Shown here: one piece after another, positions 13,816 through 22,096 of the stretch | Numbering within the stretch: position 1 is the stretch's first letter | How the letters are laid out: the number at the start of each line of letters is the position of its first letter | Source: Lachnospiraceae bacterium | Lineage (GTDB): Bacteria > Bacillota > Clostridia > Lachnospirales > Lachnospiraceae | Direction: 5' to 3' | Length of the DNA: 32,661 nt | Assembly (NCBI GenBank): GCA_910574285.1 | Contig: CAJTAL010000049.1 | Coordinates: 1 to 32,661 of the forward strand | The notes under the pieces: model-generated | Seen by the model: only the letters and a program-made list of their open reading frames with translations | Databases searched by the model: none | Told to the model about the DNA's origin: nothing | Program-made: the position numbers and the translations under genes

Positions 13816-14189
13816 GCATGACAAGGAAGATTGAGATTGACGGGAAAGAGGTGCCGTTCCGTGCATCGGCGGCCGTGCCGCGCATTTACCGCATCAAGTT
13901 CCACCGGGACATCTACAAGGACCTGAGCGCATTGGAGAAGAGCATCGGGAAAAGCGATGAGGAGAATTCCAACCTGGATTTATTTTCACTGGAGCTGTTC
14001 GAGAACATCGCCTTCATCATGGCGAAGCACGCCGACCCCTCCATCCCGGACACGCCGGAGGAATGGCTGGACGGCTTCGGCACGTTCTCCATCTACCAGG
14101 TGCTGCCGCAGCTCATCGAACTGTGGGGCTTAAATGTGAAGACCGACGTGGAGGCTAAAAAAAACTTCGCGCAACTGACCGCCCGATGA
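13812..14189 (+). CDS. Tail assembly chaperone, short form (gpG-like)
   Basis: A 125-residue cytoplasmic protein that keeps the tape measure soluble during tail assembly. The beta N-terminus MTRKIEIDGKEVPFRASAAV and later ADPSIPDTPEEWLDGF segment fit the clostridial gpG-like family. ATG 13812 overlaps the tail protein stop (ATGA). Near its 3' end lies a run of eight A residues that supports -1 frameshifting into the extension at 14159-14350. Confidence 0.85.
   Translation: MSMTRKIEIDGKEVPFRASAAVPRIYRIKFHRDIYKDLSALEKSIGKSDEENSNLDLFSLELFENIAFIMAKHADPSIPDTPEEWLDGFGTFSIYQVLPQLIELWGLNVKTDVEAKKNFAQLTAR
14159..14165 (+). promoter_or_regulatory. -1 ribosomal frameshift site (A AAA AAC)
   Basis: In the gpG frame the codons are GCT AAA AAA AAC TTC at 14154-14168. 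Slipping back one base on AAA-AAC (14160-14165) gives AAA-AAA and joins the gpT frame (CTT CGC GCA ...). A stop in the -1 frame at 14156-14158 places the shift after that point, exactly at the heptamer. Confidence 0.75.
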
Positions 14190-14350
14190 CCACGCCGCTG
14201 TTCCTGCTGCGGTGTGTGCAGCTCGGCATCTCCATCCGGGATTTAGACCTGCTGACCATCGGCATGGTCAACGATATGTACGCGGAGAGCAGCAATGACA
14301 GCGCCGACTATTCCATCATCGCGGGGCAGGACGAGTTCGATTTATTCTAA
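14159..14350 (+). CDS. Tail assembly chaperone frameshift extension (gpT part of gpG-T)
   Basis: The -1 frame opens right after a TAA at 14156-14158 and runs to the TAA at 14348-14350. It contains RPMTTPLFLLRCVQLGISIR and IGMVNDMYAES, conserved in gpT-like extensions of Gram-positive siphophages. There is no ribosome binding site for the internal ATG at 14186, so it is most likely made as a fusion that starts at 13812 and shifts at the A AAA AAC heptamer. Confidence 0.8.
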   Translation, partial: KKLRATDRPMTTPLFLLRCVQLGISIRDLDLLTIGMVNDMYAESSNDSADYSIIAGQDEFDLF

Positions 14351-14378
14351 CCGCAGATTTGGATTTTTTTTTGATAAC

Positions 14379-14400
14379 GCCTGGGCAGCCGGGCTTTTTT
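14379..14400 (+). terminator. Terminator-like hairpin between tail chaperone and tape measure
   Basis: GCCTGG, loop GCAG, CCGGGC, then six T residues. The stem is short (six pairs, one G-U) but has a uridine tract. It lies in the 72-bp gap before the tape measure and may modulate read-through. Confidence 0.5.
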
Positions 14401-14422
14401 GTGCCGTTAAGGGGGTGTTGGT

Positions 14423-17359
14423 GTGGCGGCAAACAGGATCAAAGGGATTACGGTAGAGATCGGCGGCGACACCACGAAGCTCCAGACGGCTCTTAAGGGC
14501 GTGAACACGGAGATCCGGAATACGCAGTCACAGCTTAAGGACGTGGAGAAGCTGCTGAAGCTCGACCCCGGCAACACGGAGCTGATGGCGCAGAAGCACC
14601 GGCTCCTGGGGGATGCAGTCCGGGAAACGAAGGAAAAGCTGGAGACGCTGAAAACAGCGGCGGAGCAGGCGAATGATGCCCTTGCGAGGGGCGAGATTTC
14701 CCAGAGCCAGTACGATGCCCTCCAGCGGGAGATCATCGAGACGGAGAACAACCTGCGTGACTTGGAGCGGCAGGCGGGGCAGTCCGCCGTGGCCCTGCAG
14801 AAGATTGCCGCCACGGGGGAAAAGCTGAAAACAGTCGGCTCCGCCATTGAGGGCGTGGGGCAGAAGCTGATGCCCGTCACTGCGGCGGTGGGCGGGCTTG
14901 GGGCGGCTGCCGTGAAGGTGGCTTCCGACTTCGACTCCGCCATGAGCCAGGTGGCGGCTGTGTCCGGGGCAACAGGAAAAGACCTGGAAGCCCTGCGGGA
15001 TAAGGCTCGTGAGATGGGAAGCAAGACCAAGTTCTCCGCTTCGGAAGCCGCTGAAGCAATGAATTACATGGCCATGGCCGGCTGGAAGACCAATGATATG
15101 CTCTCCGGCATCGAGGGCATCATGAACCTTGCCGCAGCCTCCGGGGAGGATCTGGCGACCACCTCGGACATCGTGACGGACGCGCTGACCGCCCTGGGGC
15201 TTTCGGCGGAGGATTCCGGGCATTTCGCAGATATCCTCGCGGCGGCAAGCTCGAACGCCAACACGAACGTATCCATGATGGGCGAGACGTTCAAATACTG
15301 TGCGCCCGTGGCTGGCGCGCTCGGCTTTTCCGCAGAGGACACTGCCGAGGCCATCGGCCTGATGGCGAACGCCGGCATCAAGTCCTCCCAGGCAGGAACG
15401 GCCATGCGCTCCATGATGACGAACCTCACCGTGGAAGTGAAGTTTGTGGGTGACGCTTTCGGCGAGCTGACCATCCAGACCACGAACACGGATGGCAGCA
15501 TGAGGAGCCTTGGGGATATCCTCACTGACTGCCGCGCGGCATTTGCGCAGATGTCCGAGTCGGAGAAGGCCGCCAATGCGGAGGCTCTGGTCGGGAAGAA
15601 CGCCATGTCCGGCTTCCTTGCGGTGATGAACGCCGCGCCTGGGGACATCGAGAAGCTGAACAGCGCCATCAACAACTGTGACGGCACGGCGGAGAAGATG
15701 GCGGCCACCATGCAGGATAACCTTGCAGGGCAGCTCACCATCCTAAAGAGCCAGTTGGAGGAACTGGCAATCTCCATCGGGGAAATCCTGATGCCCTACA
15801 TCCGGCAGATCGTGGGCTGGATTCAGGGGCTTGTGGACTGGCTGAACAGCCTGGACGAAGGCACGAAGAAGATCATTGTCACAGTCGCCCTTGTGGCGGC
15901 CGCCCTGGGGCCGGTGCTGATTGTTATCGGCAAGGTGGTCGGGGCGGTTGGAACAATCATGACGGTGGTGCCGCAGATCGCCAGCGCCATTTCCGGCGTG
16001 ATCGCTTTCGTGTCCGGGACAGTGATTCCGGCGATCTCCGCCGTGGTGGCGGCTATCGGATGGGTGCCCCTGGCGATTGCGGCGGTGGTGGCGATACTTG
16101 TGGTGCTGTACAACAAGTGTGAGTGGTTCCGGGAGGCGGTGAACGCCATCTGGACGCAGATCAAGGAATTTTTTGTTTCCGCATGGGAGGTCATCTGTTC
16201 TTTCTTTACGGAAACCATACCGAATGCGTGGAATTCCCTTGTGTCGTTCTTCCAGGGCATCCCGGCATGGTGGAGCGGGCTGTGGCAGTCCGTGGGCGAC
16301 TTTTTCAGTAACATCTGGACGAACATGATGAACAACCCCGTGCTTACGGGCATCGTGGACATGATACGCTCCCTGTGGGAGAACCTCTCCACGACGCTGC
16401 AGGGCATCTGGAACGGGATCAAGACAGCGGCTTCCGGCGCATGGGAGCTGATCAAGAACGTGGTGCTTGGGCCGGTGCTGTTGCTCATCGACCTGGTGAC
16501 CGGGAACTTCACAAAGCTGAAGGAGGACGCCGCCAACATCTGGAACAACATCAAGAATGCGGCATCCAATATCTGGAACGGCATCAAGCAGGTGGTCGGC
16601 TCACTGGCGCAGGGGCTTGTGAACCATGTTTCCATCCTGTTTAATGGGCTGAAAACTACGATTGCCAATATCTGGACGGCAATAAAGAACACGGCCTCGT
16701 CCGCCTGGAACGGGCTGAAAAATTTAGTGTCCTCCATTGCGTCCAACTTAAAGCAGGCGGCGGTGAACGCATTCAAGGCCATGGTGTCCGGCATCGGCTC
16801 CGCGCTTTCCTCCCTGGGGAGTGTGGTGCAGTCCGGGTTCCAGTCCGCCATCAGCTTCATCACCTCGCTGCCTGGGAAAGCCCTGCAGTGGGGCAAAGAT
16901 TTTATAAACGGCATTGCGGACGGCATCCGCAGCGCCATCGGAAACGTGATAAACGCAGTTTCAGACGTGGCGGATAAGATACGCTCCTTCCTGCACTTTT
17001 CCGTGCCGGACGAGGGACCTCTGACGGATTACGAGAGCTGGATGCCGGACTTCATGTCCGGATTGGCAGAGGGCATCGAAAAGAGCCGGGGCATGGTGAA
17101 GAAAGCCGTGTCCGGGGTGGCGTCCGACTTAATGCTCCAGCCCCAGGCGGCAGTCCAGGGGATGCAGGGCGGACGGGATTCCTCCGGGGATTCTTCCGTA
17201 AGCGAGCTGCTCGGAGGACTCCGGGAGATGCTTTCTGGCCTGCAGGAGATGGCGGGCGGCGGGACTATCTGCATCCCCGTGTATGTGGGCGGGACGCTGC
17301 TGGACGAAGTGGTGGTGGACGCCCAGGCAAGGCAGAACTTAAGGTCGGGAGGGAGGTAA
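14423..17359 (+). CDS. Tail tape measure protein
   Basis: A 978-residue protein that sets tail length and is ejected ahead of the DNA. The N-terminal coiled coil (about 15-145, heptad-like KLLKLDPGNTEL...EIIETENNLRDLERQ) is followed by a TP901-type tape measure domain (about 165-460, e.g. AGIKSSQAGTAMRSMMTNL). Hydrophobic segments span about 478-562. A Trp-rich region (about 563-780) repeats the pattern W..I...A...W. By the usual length rule the tail would be roughly 150 nm (inference). The GTG start at 14423 is supported by AAGGGGGTG upstream. Confidence 0.95.
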   Translation: MAANRIKGITVEIGGDTTKLQTALKGVNTEIRNTQSQLKDVEKLLKLDPGNTELMAQKHRLLGDAVRETKEKLETLKTAAEQANDALARGEISQSQYDALQREIIETENNLRDLERQAGQSAVALQKIAATGEKLKTVGSAIEGVGQKLMPVTAAVGGLGAAAVKVASDFDSAMSQVAAVSGATGKDLEALRDKAREMGSKTKFSASEAAEAMNYMAMAGWKTNDMLSGIEGIMNLAAASGEDLATTSDIVTDALTALGLSAEDSGHFADILAAASSNANTNVSMMGETFKYCAPVAGALGFSAEDTAEAIGLMANAGIKSSQAGTAMRSMMTNLTVEVKFVGDAFGELTIQTTNTDGSMRSLGDILTDCRAAFAQMSESEKAANAEALVGKNAMSGFLAVMNAAPGDIEKLNSAINNCDGTAEKMAATMQDNLAGQLTILKSQLEELAISIGEILMPYIRQIVGWIQGLVDWLNSLDEGTKKIIVTVALVAAALGPVLIVIGKVVGAVGTIMTVVPQIASAISGVIAFVSGTVIPAISAVVAAIGWVPLAIAAVVAILVVLYNKCEWFREAVNAIWTQIKEFFVSAWEVICSFFTETIPNAWNSLVSFFQGIPAWWSGLWQSVGDFFSNIWTNMMNNPVLTGIVDMIRSLWENLSTTLQGIWNGIKTAASGAWELIKNVVLGPVLLLIDLVTGNFTKLKEDAANIWNNIKNAASNIWNGIKQVVGSLAQGLVNHVSILFNGLKTTIANIWTAIKNTASSAWNGLKNLVSSIASNLKQAAVNAFKAMVSGIGSALSSLGSVVQSGFQSAISFITSLPGKALQWGKDFINGIADGIRSAIGNVINAVSDVADKIRSFLHFSVPDEGPLTDYESWMPDFMSGLAEGIEKSRGMVKKAVSGVASDLMLQPQAAVQGMQGGRDSSGDSSVSELLGGLREMLSGLQEMAGGGTICIPVYVGGTLLDEVVVDAQARQNLRSGGR

Positions 17360-17365
17360 GGCGGC

Positions 17366-17728
17366 ATGGCATATATACAGTATCTGGCAATTGACGGTGT
17401 GCCGCTCCCCCTGCCGGATTCCTATGAGGTGCAGATGGCGGACGTGGAGGCGGATTCCGGGGGCGAGACGGAGGCCGGGACCACGCAGCGGGACGTGGTG
17501 AGGATGGGCGTAGTGTCCATCCCCGCCGCTTTCTCCGTTTCCCCGAAATGGCTGAAGCTGCTGACGGGATTCAAGCAGAAGGAGAAGCTCACCGTGGACT
17601 ACTTTGACACGGAAACGCTGGAAATAAAACAGACGGAAATGTATATCAGCGGCTATAAGGCAAGCCTCGTGAAAGACACGTCCTATAAGGGGCTTTGGAA
17701 GGTGTCGTTCACGCTGAAAGAATTATAA
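17366..17728 (+). CDS. Small tail protein, position of a distal tail (Dit-like) protein
   Basis: 120 residues, predominantly beta (MAYIQYLAIDGVPLPLPDSY ... GYKASLVKDTSYKGLWKVSFTLKEL). It sits between the tape measure and the large hub-like protein, where siphophages encode Dit, but it is about half the usual Dit length, so it may be only the ring-forming domain. ATG 17366 has a GGGAGG site. Family assignment is by position. Confidence 0.6.
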   Translation: MAYIQYLAIDGVPLPLPDSYEVQMADVEADSGGETEAGTTQRDVVRMGVVSIPAAFSVSPKWLKLLTGFKQKEKLTVDYFDTETLEIKQTEMYISGYKASLVKDTSYKGLWKVSFTLKEL

Positions 17729-17764
17729 GGACACAGAAAGCATAGTGGGAGGAGGTGAATCCGG

Positions 17765-19621
17765 ATGTACCCGGTGAGCGAGGCGTTCCTGCGGGCGGTG
17801 CAGGAAAATACACGGAACTACCGCTGGACGGGGCAGATCACGACAAAGGGCGGCGCTGTATACCCGTTTGTTTACGAAGATATCGTGAAAGGGAGCGGGT
17901 ACATCACGGCGCAGTGCTGCGGCAGCGCAGAGATCGAGCTGGGAACGGTGTACGCCGCCGAGATGGGCATCACGCTCTTTTTGCAGATTGACCGCTACAC
18001 GCTGGAAGGGGCGGAGGTGCGGCTTTCCTACCACCTGCGGCTTGCGGACGGCAGCTACGAGGAAGTGCCGATGGGCATCTTCGAGGTCAGCGAGGCGAAC
18101 CGGACGGCGCACTGCCTGGAGCTGAAAGCCTACGACTATATGCTGCGGTTTGAAAAGAGTTTCAACGGCTTTGAGACCGTGGGCAACGCCTTTGCTTTCT
18201 TGGATCTATGCTGTAAATCCTGTGCCGTGGAGCTGGCGCACACGCAGGCGGAGATCGAAGCCATGCCCAACGGCACGGAACTGCTCTCCATCTACCCGGA
18301 GAATGACATCGAGACCTACCGTGACGTGCTGTACTTTGTCGGGCAGGTGCTTGGCGGATTTTTCTGCATCAGCCGGGAGGGGAAACTGGAGCTGCGGAAA
18401 TACGGGACACAGCCGGTAATGGAGGTAAAGAGCAGGCACCGGTTCACCAGCAGCTTTTCCGACTTCATCACCCGGTACACGGCGGTCAGCTCCACGAACC
18501 TGCGCACACAGACGGCGGAGTATTACGCCCTGGAGCCGGATGACGGGCTGACCATGAACCTGGCGGTGAACCCGCTCCTGCAGTTCGGGCTGGAGGAAAC
18601 GCGGGAGCAGCTATGCCGGAACATTTTAAATGACCTGGCGGTGGTCGGTTATGTGCCTTTTGATTCCAGCACCATCGGGAACCCGGCGCTGGATTTGGGG
18701 GATGTGCTGACCTTTTCGGGCGGGCAGGCGGACGGGAGCCAGATTGCCTGCATCACCTCCTCCAACTGTAAGATTGGCGGGAAACACACGCTGAAATGCG
18801 TGGGGAAGAACCCAAGGCTGGCGCAGGCAAAGTCCAAAAATGACAAGAACATTTCCGGCCTCTTAAACCAGATCGAGGCGGGAAAGATGGGGCTGTTTAC
18901 CTACACCAACGCGAAGGCGTACAGCCTTTCCAAAGCCAGGTGCGCGGTCATCAGCATGGAGTTTGCGTCCTCCCAGGAGACGGACGCGCAGTTCATCGGC
19001 CAGGTGATGCTTGAAATCTCCGCCGCCCAGGTGGAGCGGCAGGCGTCCGCAGAGGGGAAAGTCACCGTGCCGCTCCCCGCAGAATCCGGCGGGGCTGTGG
19101 ATTCCGGGGAAGGAAACGGGGATGTGGAAACGGAAACAGCGGGGAGTACAGATGTGGAAGTGGATGTCTCGCTGCCCGTGAAGTGGAAAGAGGACGGGAG
19201 GGTTTCCGTCCTCGCGGCCTATGAGTTTGACGACAACGAAATCCTGTCGGTTTACCCTGAAGAAACTTTCGGCAGCGGCAGGCACATCCTCTCCCTCTAT
19301 TACCCACTGGCGGGGCTTGTGCCGGAACGGATGCACACATTCCGCGTGTACCTTTCGGCGGAGGGCGGGGAGGCGGCGGTCCCTGCGGGCGGGTGCATCG
19401 CCTCCATCAGCGGCCAGGCGATGGCAGGCGCGACAAAGAACTGGGACGGGACGCTGGAGTTTGAAGAGTATTTCCCGGCAGCGGGGGTATGGCGGAAGGC
19501 ATGGCTGCGCCCGGCGGGGGAGCGGCTTGCATTTTCGAATCCGCAGGAAAAAGCCGTCCGCCACACAGAAACATTCCCAAGGGTAGCCACAGGGCTGACC
19601 GGCCTTGTGCTGCCGGAGTAA
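17765..19621 (+). CDS. Tail tip / baseplate hub protein (Tal-like N-terminal region)
   Basis: 618 residues. The N-terminal 380 residues look like the hub fold of siphophage tail-associated proteins (VSEANRTAHCLELKAYDYML; then LDLGDVLTFSGGQADGSQIA, typical of a baseplate-wedge beta barrel). After a Gly/Glu-rich linker (about 430-465) a second beta-rich region (about 470-618) resembles a carbohydrate-binding or appendage domain. No peptidase motif is evident. ATG 17765 is preceded by GGAGGTGAAT. Confidence 0.75.
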   Translation: MYPVSEAFLRAVQENTRNYRWTGQITTKGGAVYPFVYEDIVKGSGYITAQCCGSAEIELGTVYAAEMGITLFLQIDRYTLEGAEVRLSYHLRLADGSYEEVPMGIFEVSEANRTAHCLELKAYDYMLRFEKSFNGFETVGNAFAFLDLCCKSCAVELAHTQAEIEAMPNGTELLSIYPENDIETYRDVLYFVGQVLGGFFCISREGKLELRKYGTQPVMEVKSRHRFTSSFSDFITRYTAVSSTNLRTQTAEYYALEPDDGLTMNLAVNPLLQFGLEETREQLCRNILNDLAVVGYVPFDSSTIGNPALDLGDVLTFSGGQADGSQIACITSSNCKIGGKHTLKCVGKNPRLAQAKSKNDKNISGLLNQIEAGKMGLFTYTNAKAYSLSKARCAVISMEFASSQETDAQFIGQVMLEISAAQVERQASAEGKVTVPLPAESGGAVDSGEGNGDVETETAGSTDVEVDVSLPVKWKEDGRVSVLAAYEFDDNEILSVYPEETFGSGRHILSLYYPLAGLVPERMHTFRVYLSAEGGEAAVPAGGCIASISGQAMAGATKNWDGTLEFEEYFPAAGVWRKAWLRPAGERLAFSNPQEKAVRHTETFPRVATGLTGLVLPE

Positions 19622-19631
19622 GGAGGGCATC

Positions 19632-21017
19632 ATGAAACTGAAAGGGACTATGACGATTGAGCTGACGGACGCGGCAAGCGGGGAGACAGAGGTTATCCAG
19701 GAGGAAAACATGGTCACGGACGCCGTGGACAACATCCTTGGGAGCAACCTGCTGGGGGTGTATTTCGACTCCGGCACAAGCTCTAAAAACATCACGGTGA
19801 ACAGCCAGCTCCTGCCCATCTGCCCGAACACGCTGGGCGGCATACTGCTTTTCCCCGACACGCTGGAGGAGCGGAAGGATAACCTTTACCCCGTGTCCGC
19901 AAACTACCCCGTGGCCTACGCCTCCAACGACGTGAACCTCGGCACGGACACGGCGCGGGGCAGCATGAACCAGACGGAGAGCGGCCCCATCGAACGGGGT
20001 TACAAGTTCGTTTGGGACTTCACCACGAGCCAGGGCAACGGCACGATAGCCGCGGCCGCCCTCACAAGCTCCTGGGGCGGGAAGAACGTGTACGGGAGCG
20101 AAACGGAGGACGGCACGGCGTTCGTGGTCATGAAGGCCGTCTCCATTGCCGGATGCACGGCACGGAAGCGGTGGCTCTTAAGCAACGCCATAGAGTGCGA
20201 TTTTGAAAAGGAGGAGGTCTGGTCCATCAACTGCAGCAACACGAACATCATCACCATCAGCAGGTCCAGGCTCCCCATGGTGAGCCTGTGCGTCAACGAG
20301 AAGCTGAACGACAGCTCCGTGCAGGAGCTGGAGAGCTGGGAGATTGAGCCGTCCGTGTTCGGCTTCAAAAAGAACGTGTATTATTACGGCTTTTTCCTGA
20401 ACGGGCATGACAGGCACTGGTACGGGTTCTGCAACAGCCCGAATTCCTCCGGGAACGCCTCGGTGAAATGGATAAAGATAGACCGCACGGACTTCAGCTA
20501 CACGGAAGGCACATGGACGCTCACCAACGTGCAGCTCCCGACCATGGGGTACCGCGACACCAACTACGAGCTGTACAAGACCTGGACCCGCGCCTGCATC
20601 CGGGGCGGATACCTCTACACGTTCAACTACAGCTACACCGGGTTCTACAAGATATGCCTTACGAACCCGTCCGACGTCACGTTTATCCCAGCGGGGTTCA
20701 CGGCAAGGGGGAACGCCCTGGGAGGGAGCCTTGCGGGGAACGCCATGGAGCTGATGGGGGACATCATCGTGGGGTATGACTTCCTGCTGTTCGCGGACGA
20801 CACGGTCAGGCAGAACAAGGGGAACAAAAAGACGGAGGACGTGCAGACGCCTTTGTTCTGTTATCAGAACTTCTGCATCTCCTGGGCGTATGACGCGAGG
20901 TATATGTTCCTGCGCACGCCGTACCTGGGCACCATAAACAACTTCTCTGCGGCAGTGGTGAAGACGGCGGACAAGACGATGAAGATCACCTACACGCTGA
21001 CGGACGAGGGGCAGTGA
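19632..21017 (+). CDS. Putative tail appendage / receptor-contacting protein
   Basis: 461 residues, with the start at ATG 19632 after AAGGAGG (an upstream in-frame GTG at 19605 would overlap the hub gene and has no site). The first 40 residues (MKLKGTMTIELTDAASGETE, then MVTDAVDNIL) look like a tail-attachment segment. The rest is Asn/Tyr/Trp/Gly-rich beta structure, common in phage adhesins. No family is recognised. As last gene of the tail operon it is the best candidate for host recognition, which is positional inference. Confidence 0.65.
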   Translation: MKLKGTMTIELTDAASGETEVIQEENMVTDAVDNILGSNLLGVYFDSGTSSKNITVNSQLLPICPNTLGGILLFPDTLEERKDNLYPVSANYPVAYASNDVNLGTDTARGSMNQTESGPIERGYKFVWDFTTSQGNGTIAAAALTSSWGGKNVYGSETEDGTAFVVMKAVSIAGCTARKRWLLSNAIECDFEKEEVWSINCSNTNIITISRSRLPMVSLCVNEKLNDSSVQELESWEIEPSVFGFKKNVYYYGFFLNGHDRHWYGFCNSPNSSGNASVKWIKIDRTDFSYTEGTWTLTNVQLPTMGYRDTNYELYKTWTRACIRGGYLYTFNYSYTGFYKICLTNPSDVTFIPAGFTARGNALGGSLAGNAMELMGDIIVGYDFLLFADDTVRQNKGNKKTEDVQTPLFCYQNFCISWAYDARYMFLRTPYLGTINNFSAAVVKTADKTMKITYTLTDEGQ

Positions 21018-21024
21018 CGGCTTT

Positions 21025-21052
21025 ACGGCAGGGGCGGCGTCTCCCCTGCCGT
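21025..21052. terminator. Hairpin between the convergent tail and SymE-like genes
   Basis: ACGGCAGGGG and CCCCTGCCGT form a perfect ten-pair stem, extended by TTTA and TAAA outside a small bulge. It lies between the plus-strand tail gene (stop 21017) and the stop of the minus-strand gene at 21096, so it can serve both directions. Confidence 0.6.
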
Positions 21053-21095
21053 GGTAAAAGGGTGGTGTGTGTGCCGGGAACCCCGGCGGGAGGGC

Positions 21096-21425
21096 TTACT
21101 GCTGTGCGACGTACCTGTCAGATGGCTCTGCGGCCATGGAGAGGGATGCGGCTTCTTTTTCCGCGCGGCGCTTCATCTTTTCAAGCTGCGCTATCTTTTT
21201 CTCAAGCTCCGCCCTGGCCTCCCTCTGCTCTTTTGCCGCCAGCTCTTCTGCGGTGAGGGTGCGGATGTGGATGGAGCCTTCCCCGTACTCCACGATGAGC
21301 GGGGCGCCGATGGAAAAGCCAAGTTCCTCAAGCCACCTGCCTTCCATCTGGACTTTCGGTACCGGGGCATAAGAGCCGCGGGAATAGCGGCTGGTGTATA
21401 CGACTTTGATGTTCTTTGTGTTCAT
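21096..21425 (-). CDS. SymE-like toxin family protein
   Basis: 109 residues. Residues about 5-55 (KVVYTSRYSRGSYAPVPKVQ, MEGRWLEELGFSIGAPLIVE, HIRTL) match the SymE pattern: tyrosine-rich strand, 'P.i.l.G.WLe.aGF..G', then an AbrB-like barrel. E. coli SymE is an SOS-induced RNA-cleaving or nucleoid-condensing toxin controlled by the antisense RNA SymR. Residues about 57-100 form a charged coiled coil not found in E. coli SymE. It is the only confident minus-strand gene in the prophage late region and has its own copy of the promoter-like module. The start is ATG at 21425 after AGGAGG. Whether it is toxic or acts as a regulator is unknown. Confidence 0.72.
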   Translation of the reverse strand: MNTKNIKVVYTSRYSRGSYAPVPKVQMEGRWLEELGFSIGAPLIVEYGEGSIHIRTLTAEELAAKEQREARAELEKKIAQLEKMKRRAEKEAASLSMAAEPSDRYVAQQ

Positions 21426-21500
21426 AAGGTGTCCTCCTGTTTTTTCTTTTTCCCTGCTGCCTCCCGCTTTTTTTGGCAGGCGGGGCTTTGGGTAGTGTTA

Positions 21501-21529
21501 TTAATCACTCTGAAGCCGTGAAATAGCAA
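21501..21529 (-). promoter_or_regulatory. Copy 7 of the promoter-like module, minus strand
   Basis: On the minus strand TTGCTA (21529-21524), 17 bp ending in AGAGT, then GATTAA (21506-21501), followed by ACACTACCCAAAG. TTTATGCC and a TACACAAG/CTTTGTCA imperfect inverted repeat lie upstream (about 21540-21590). It belongs to the same subclass as copies 1 and 9 and drives the SymE-like gene 76 bp downstream. Confidence 0.6.
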
Positions 21530-21676
21530 GGGAAACGGGAGGCATAAATGTGACAAAGATTCCCACAGATACTTGTGTAAACGACACAAATAAATATCCT
21601 TTTGGATACGGGGCTGTCTGCCGTTTGGCGGGCGGCCTTTTATCATACAAAAAATCATTTAAAGGAGGGTTTCAAC

Positions 21677-22096
21677 ATGAAGGAATTCTGGAACACGATC
21701 CAACTTATTTTCACTGCCATCGGTGGATGGCTCGGCTGGTTCCTGGGCGGCTGTGACGGCCTGCTGTATGCGCTCATCGCATTTGTGGTGGTGGATTACA
21801 TCACGGGAGTGATGTGCGCCGTGGCGGACAGGAAGCTGTCCAGCGAGGTAGGCTTCAAGGGCATCGCAAAGAAGGTGCTGGTCTTCCTGCTGGTGGGGAT
21901 TGCCAACATCCTCGACGTGCAGGTCATCGGGAGCGGCTCCGTGCTGCGGACGGCCATCATCTTTTTCTACATCTCCAACGAGGGCGTGAGCCTCTTGGAG
22001 AACGCCGGACGCCTGGGGCTGCCCATCCCGGAAAAGCTGAAGGACATCCTGGCGCAGCTCCATGAGAAAGCGGAGAATGGGAAGGGGGACAAATGA
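21677..22096 (+). CDS. Holin (toxin secretion/phage lysis holin family)
   Basis: A 139-residue membrane protein. Hydrophobic segments occur at about 10-25, 28-48, 67-88 and 91-105, with the signature DYITGVMCAVADRKLSSEVG, then FKGIAKK and a cytoplasmic charged C-terminus (EKLKDILAQLHEKAENGK). It forms the lesions that release the amidase encoded next. ATG 21677 has an AAAGGAGGG site; its stop overlaps the amidase start (ATGA). Confidence 0.9.
   Translation: MKEFWNTIQLIFTAIGGWLGWFLGGCDGLLYALIAFVVVDYITGVMCAVADRKLSSEVGFKGIAKKVLVFLLVGIANILDVQVIGSGSVLRTAIIFFYISNEGVSLLENAGRLGLPIPEKLKDILAQLHEKAENGKGDK

Noticed and set aside
17765-19621. Tail lysin peptidase domain in the hub protein
   Set aside because: No NlpC/P60, CHAP, lysozyme or M23 catalytic motif is visible in the 618 residues.
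21051-21521. Plus-strand frames covering the SymE-like gene
   Set aside because: The translations are Cys/Phe/Leu-rich and low in complexity, while the minus-strand product matches a known family and has a ribosome site.
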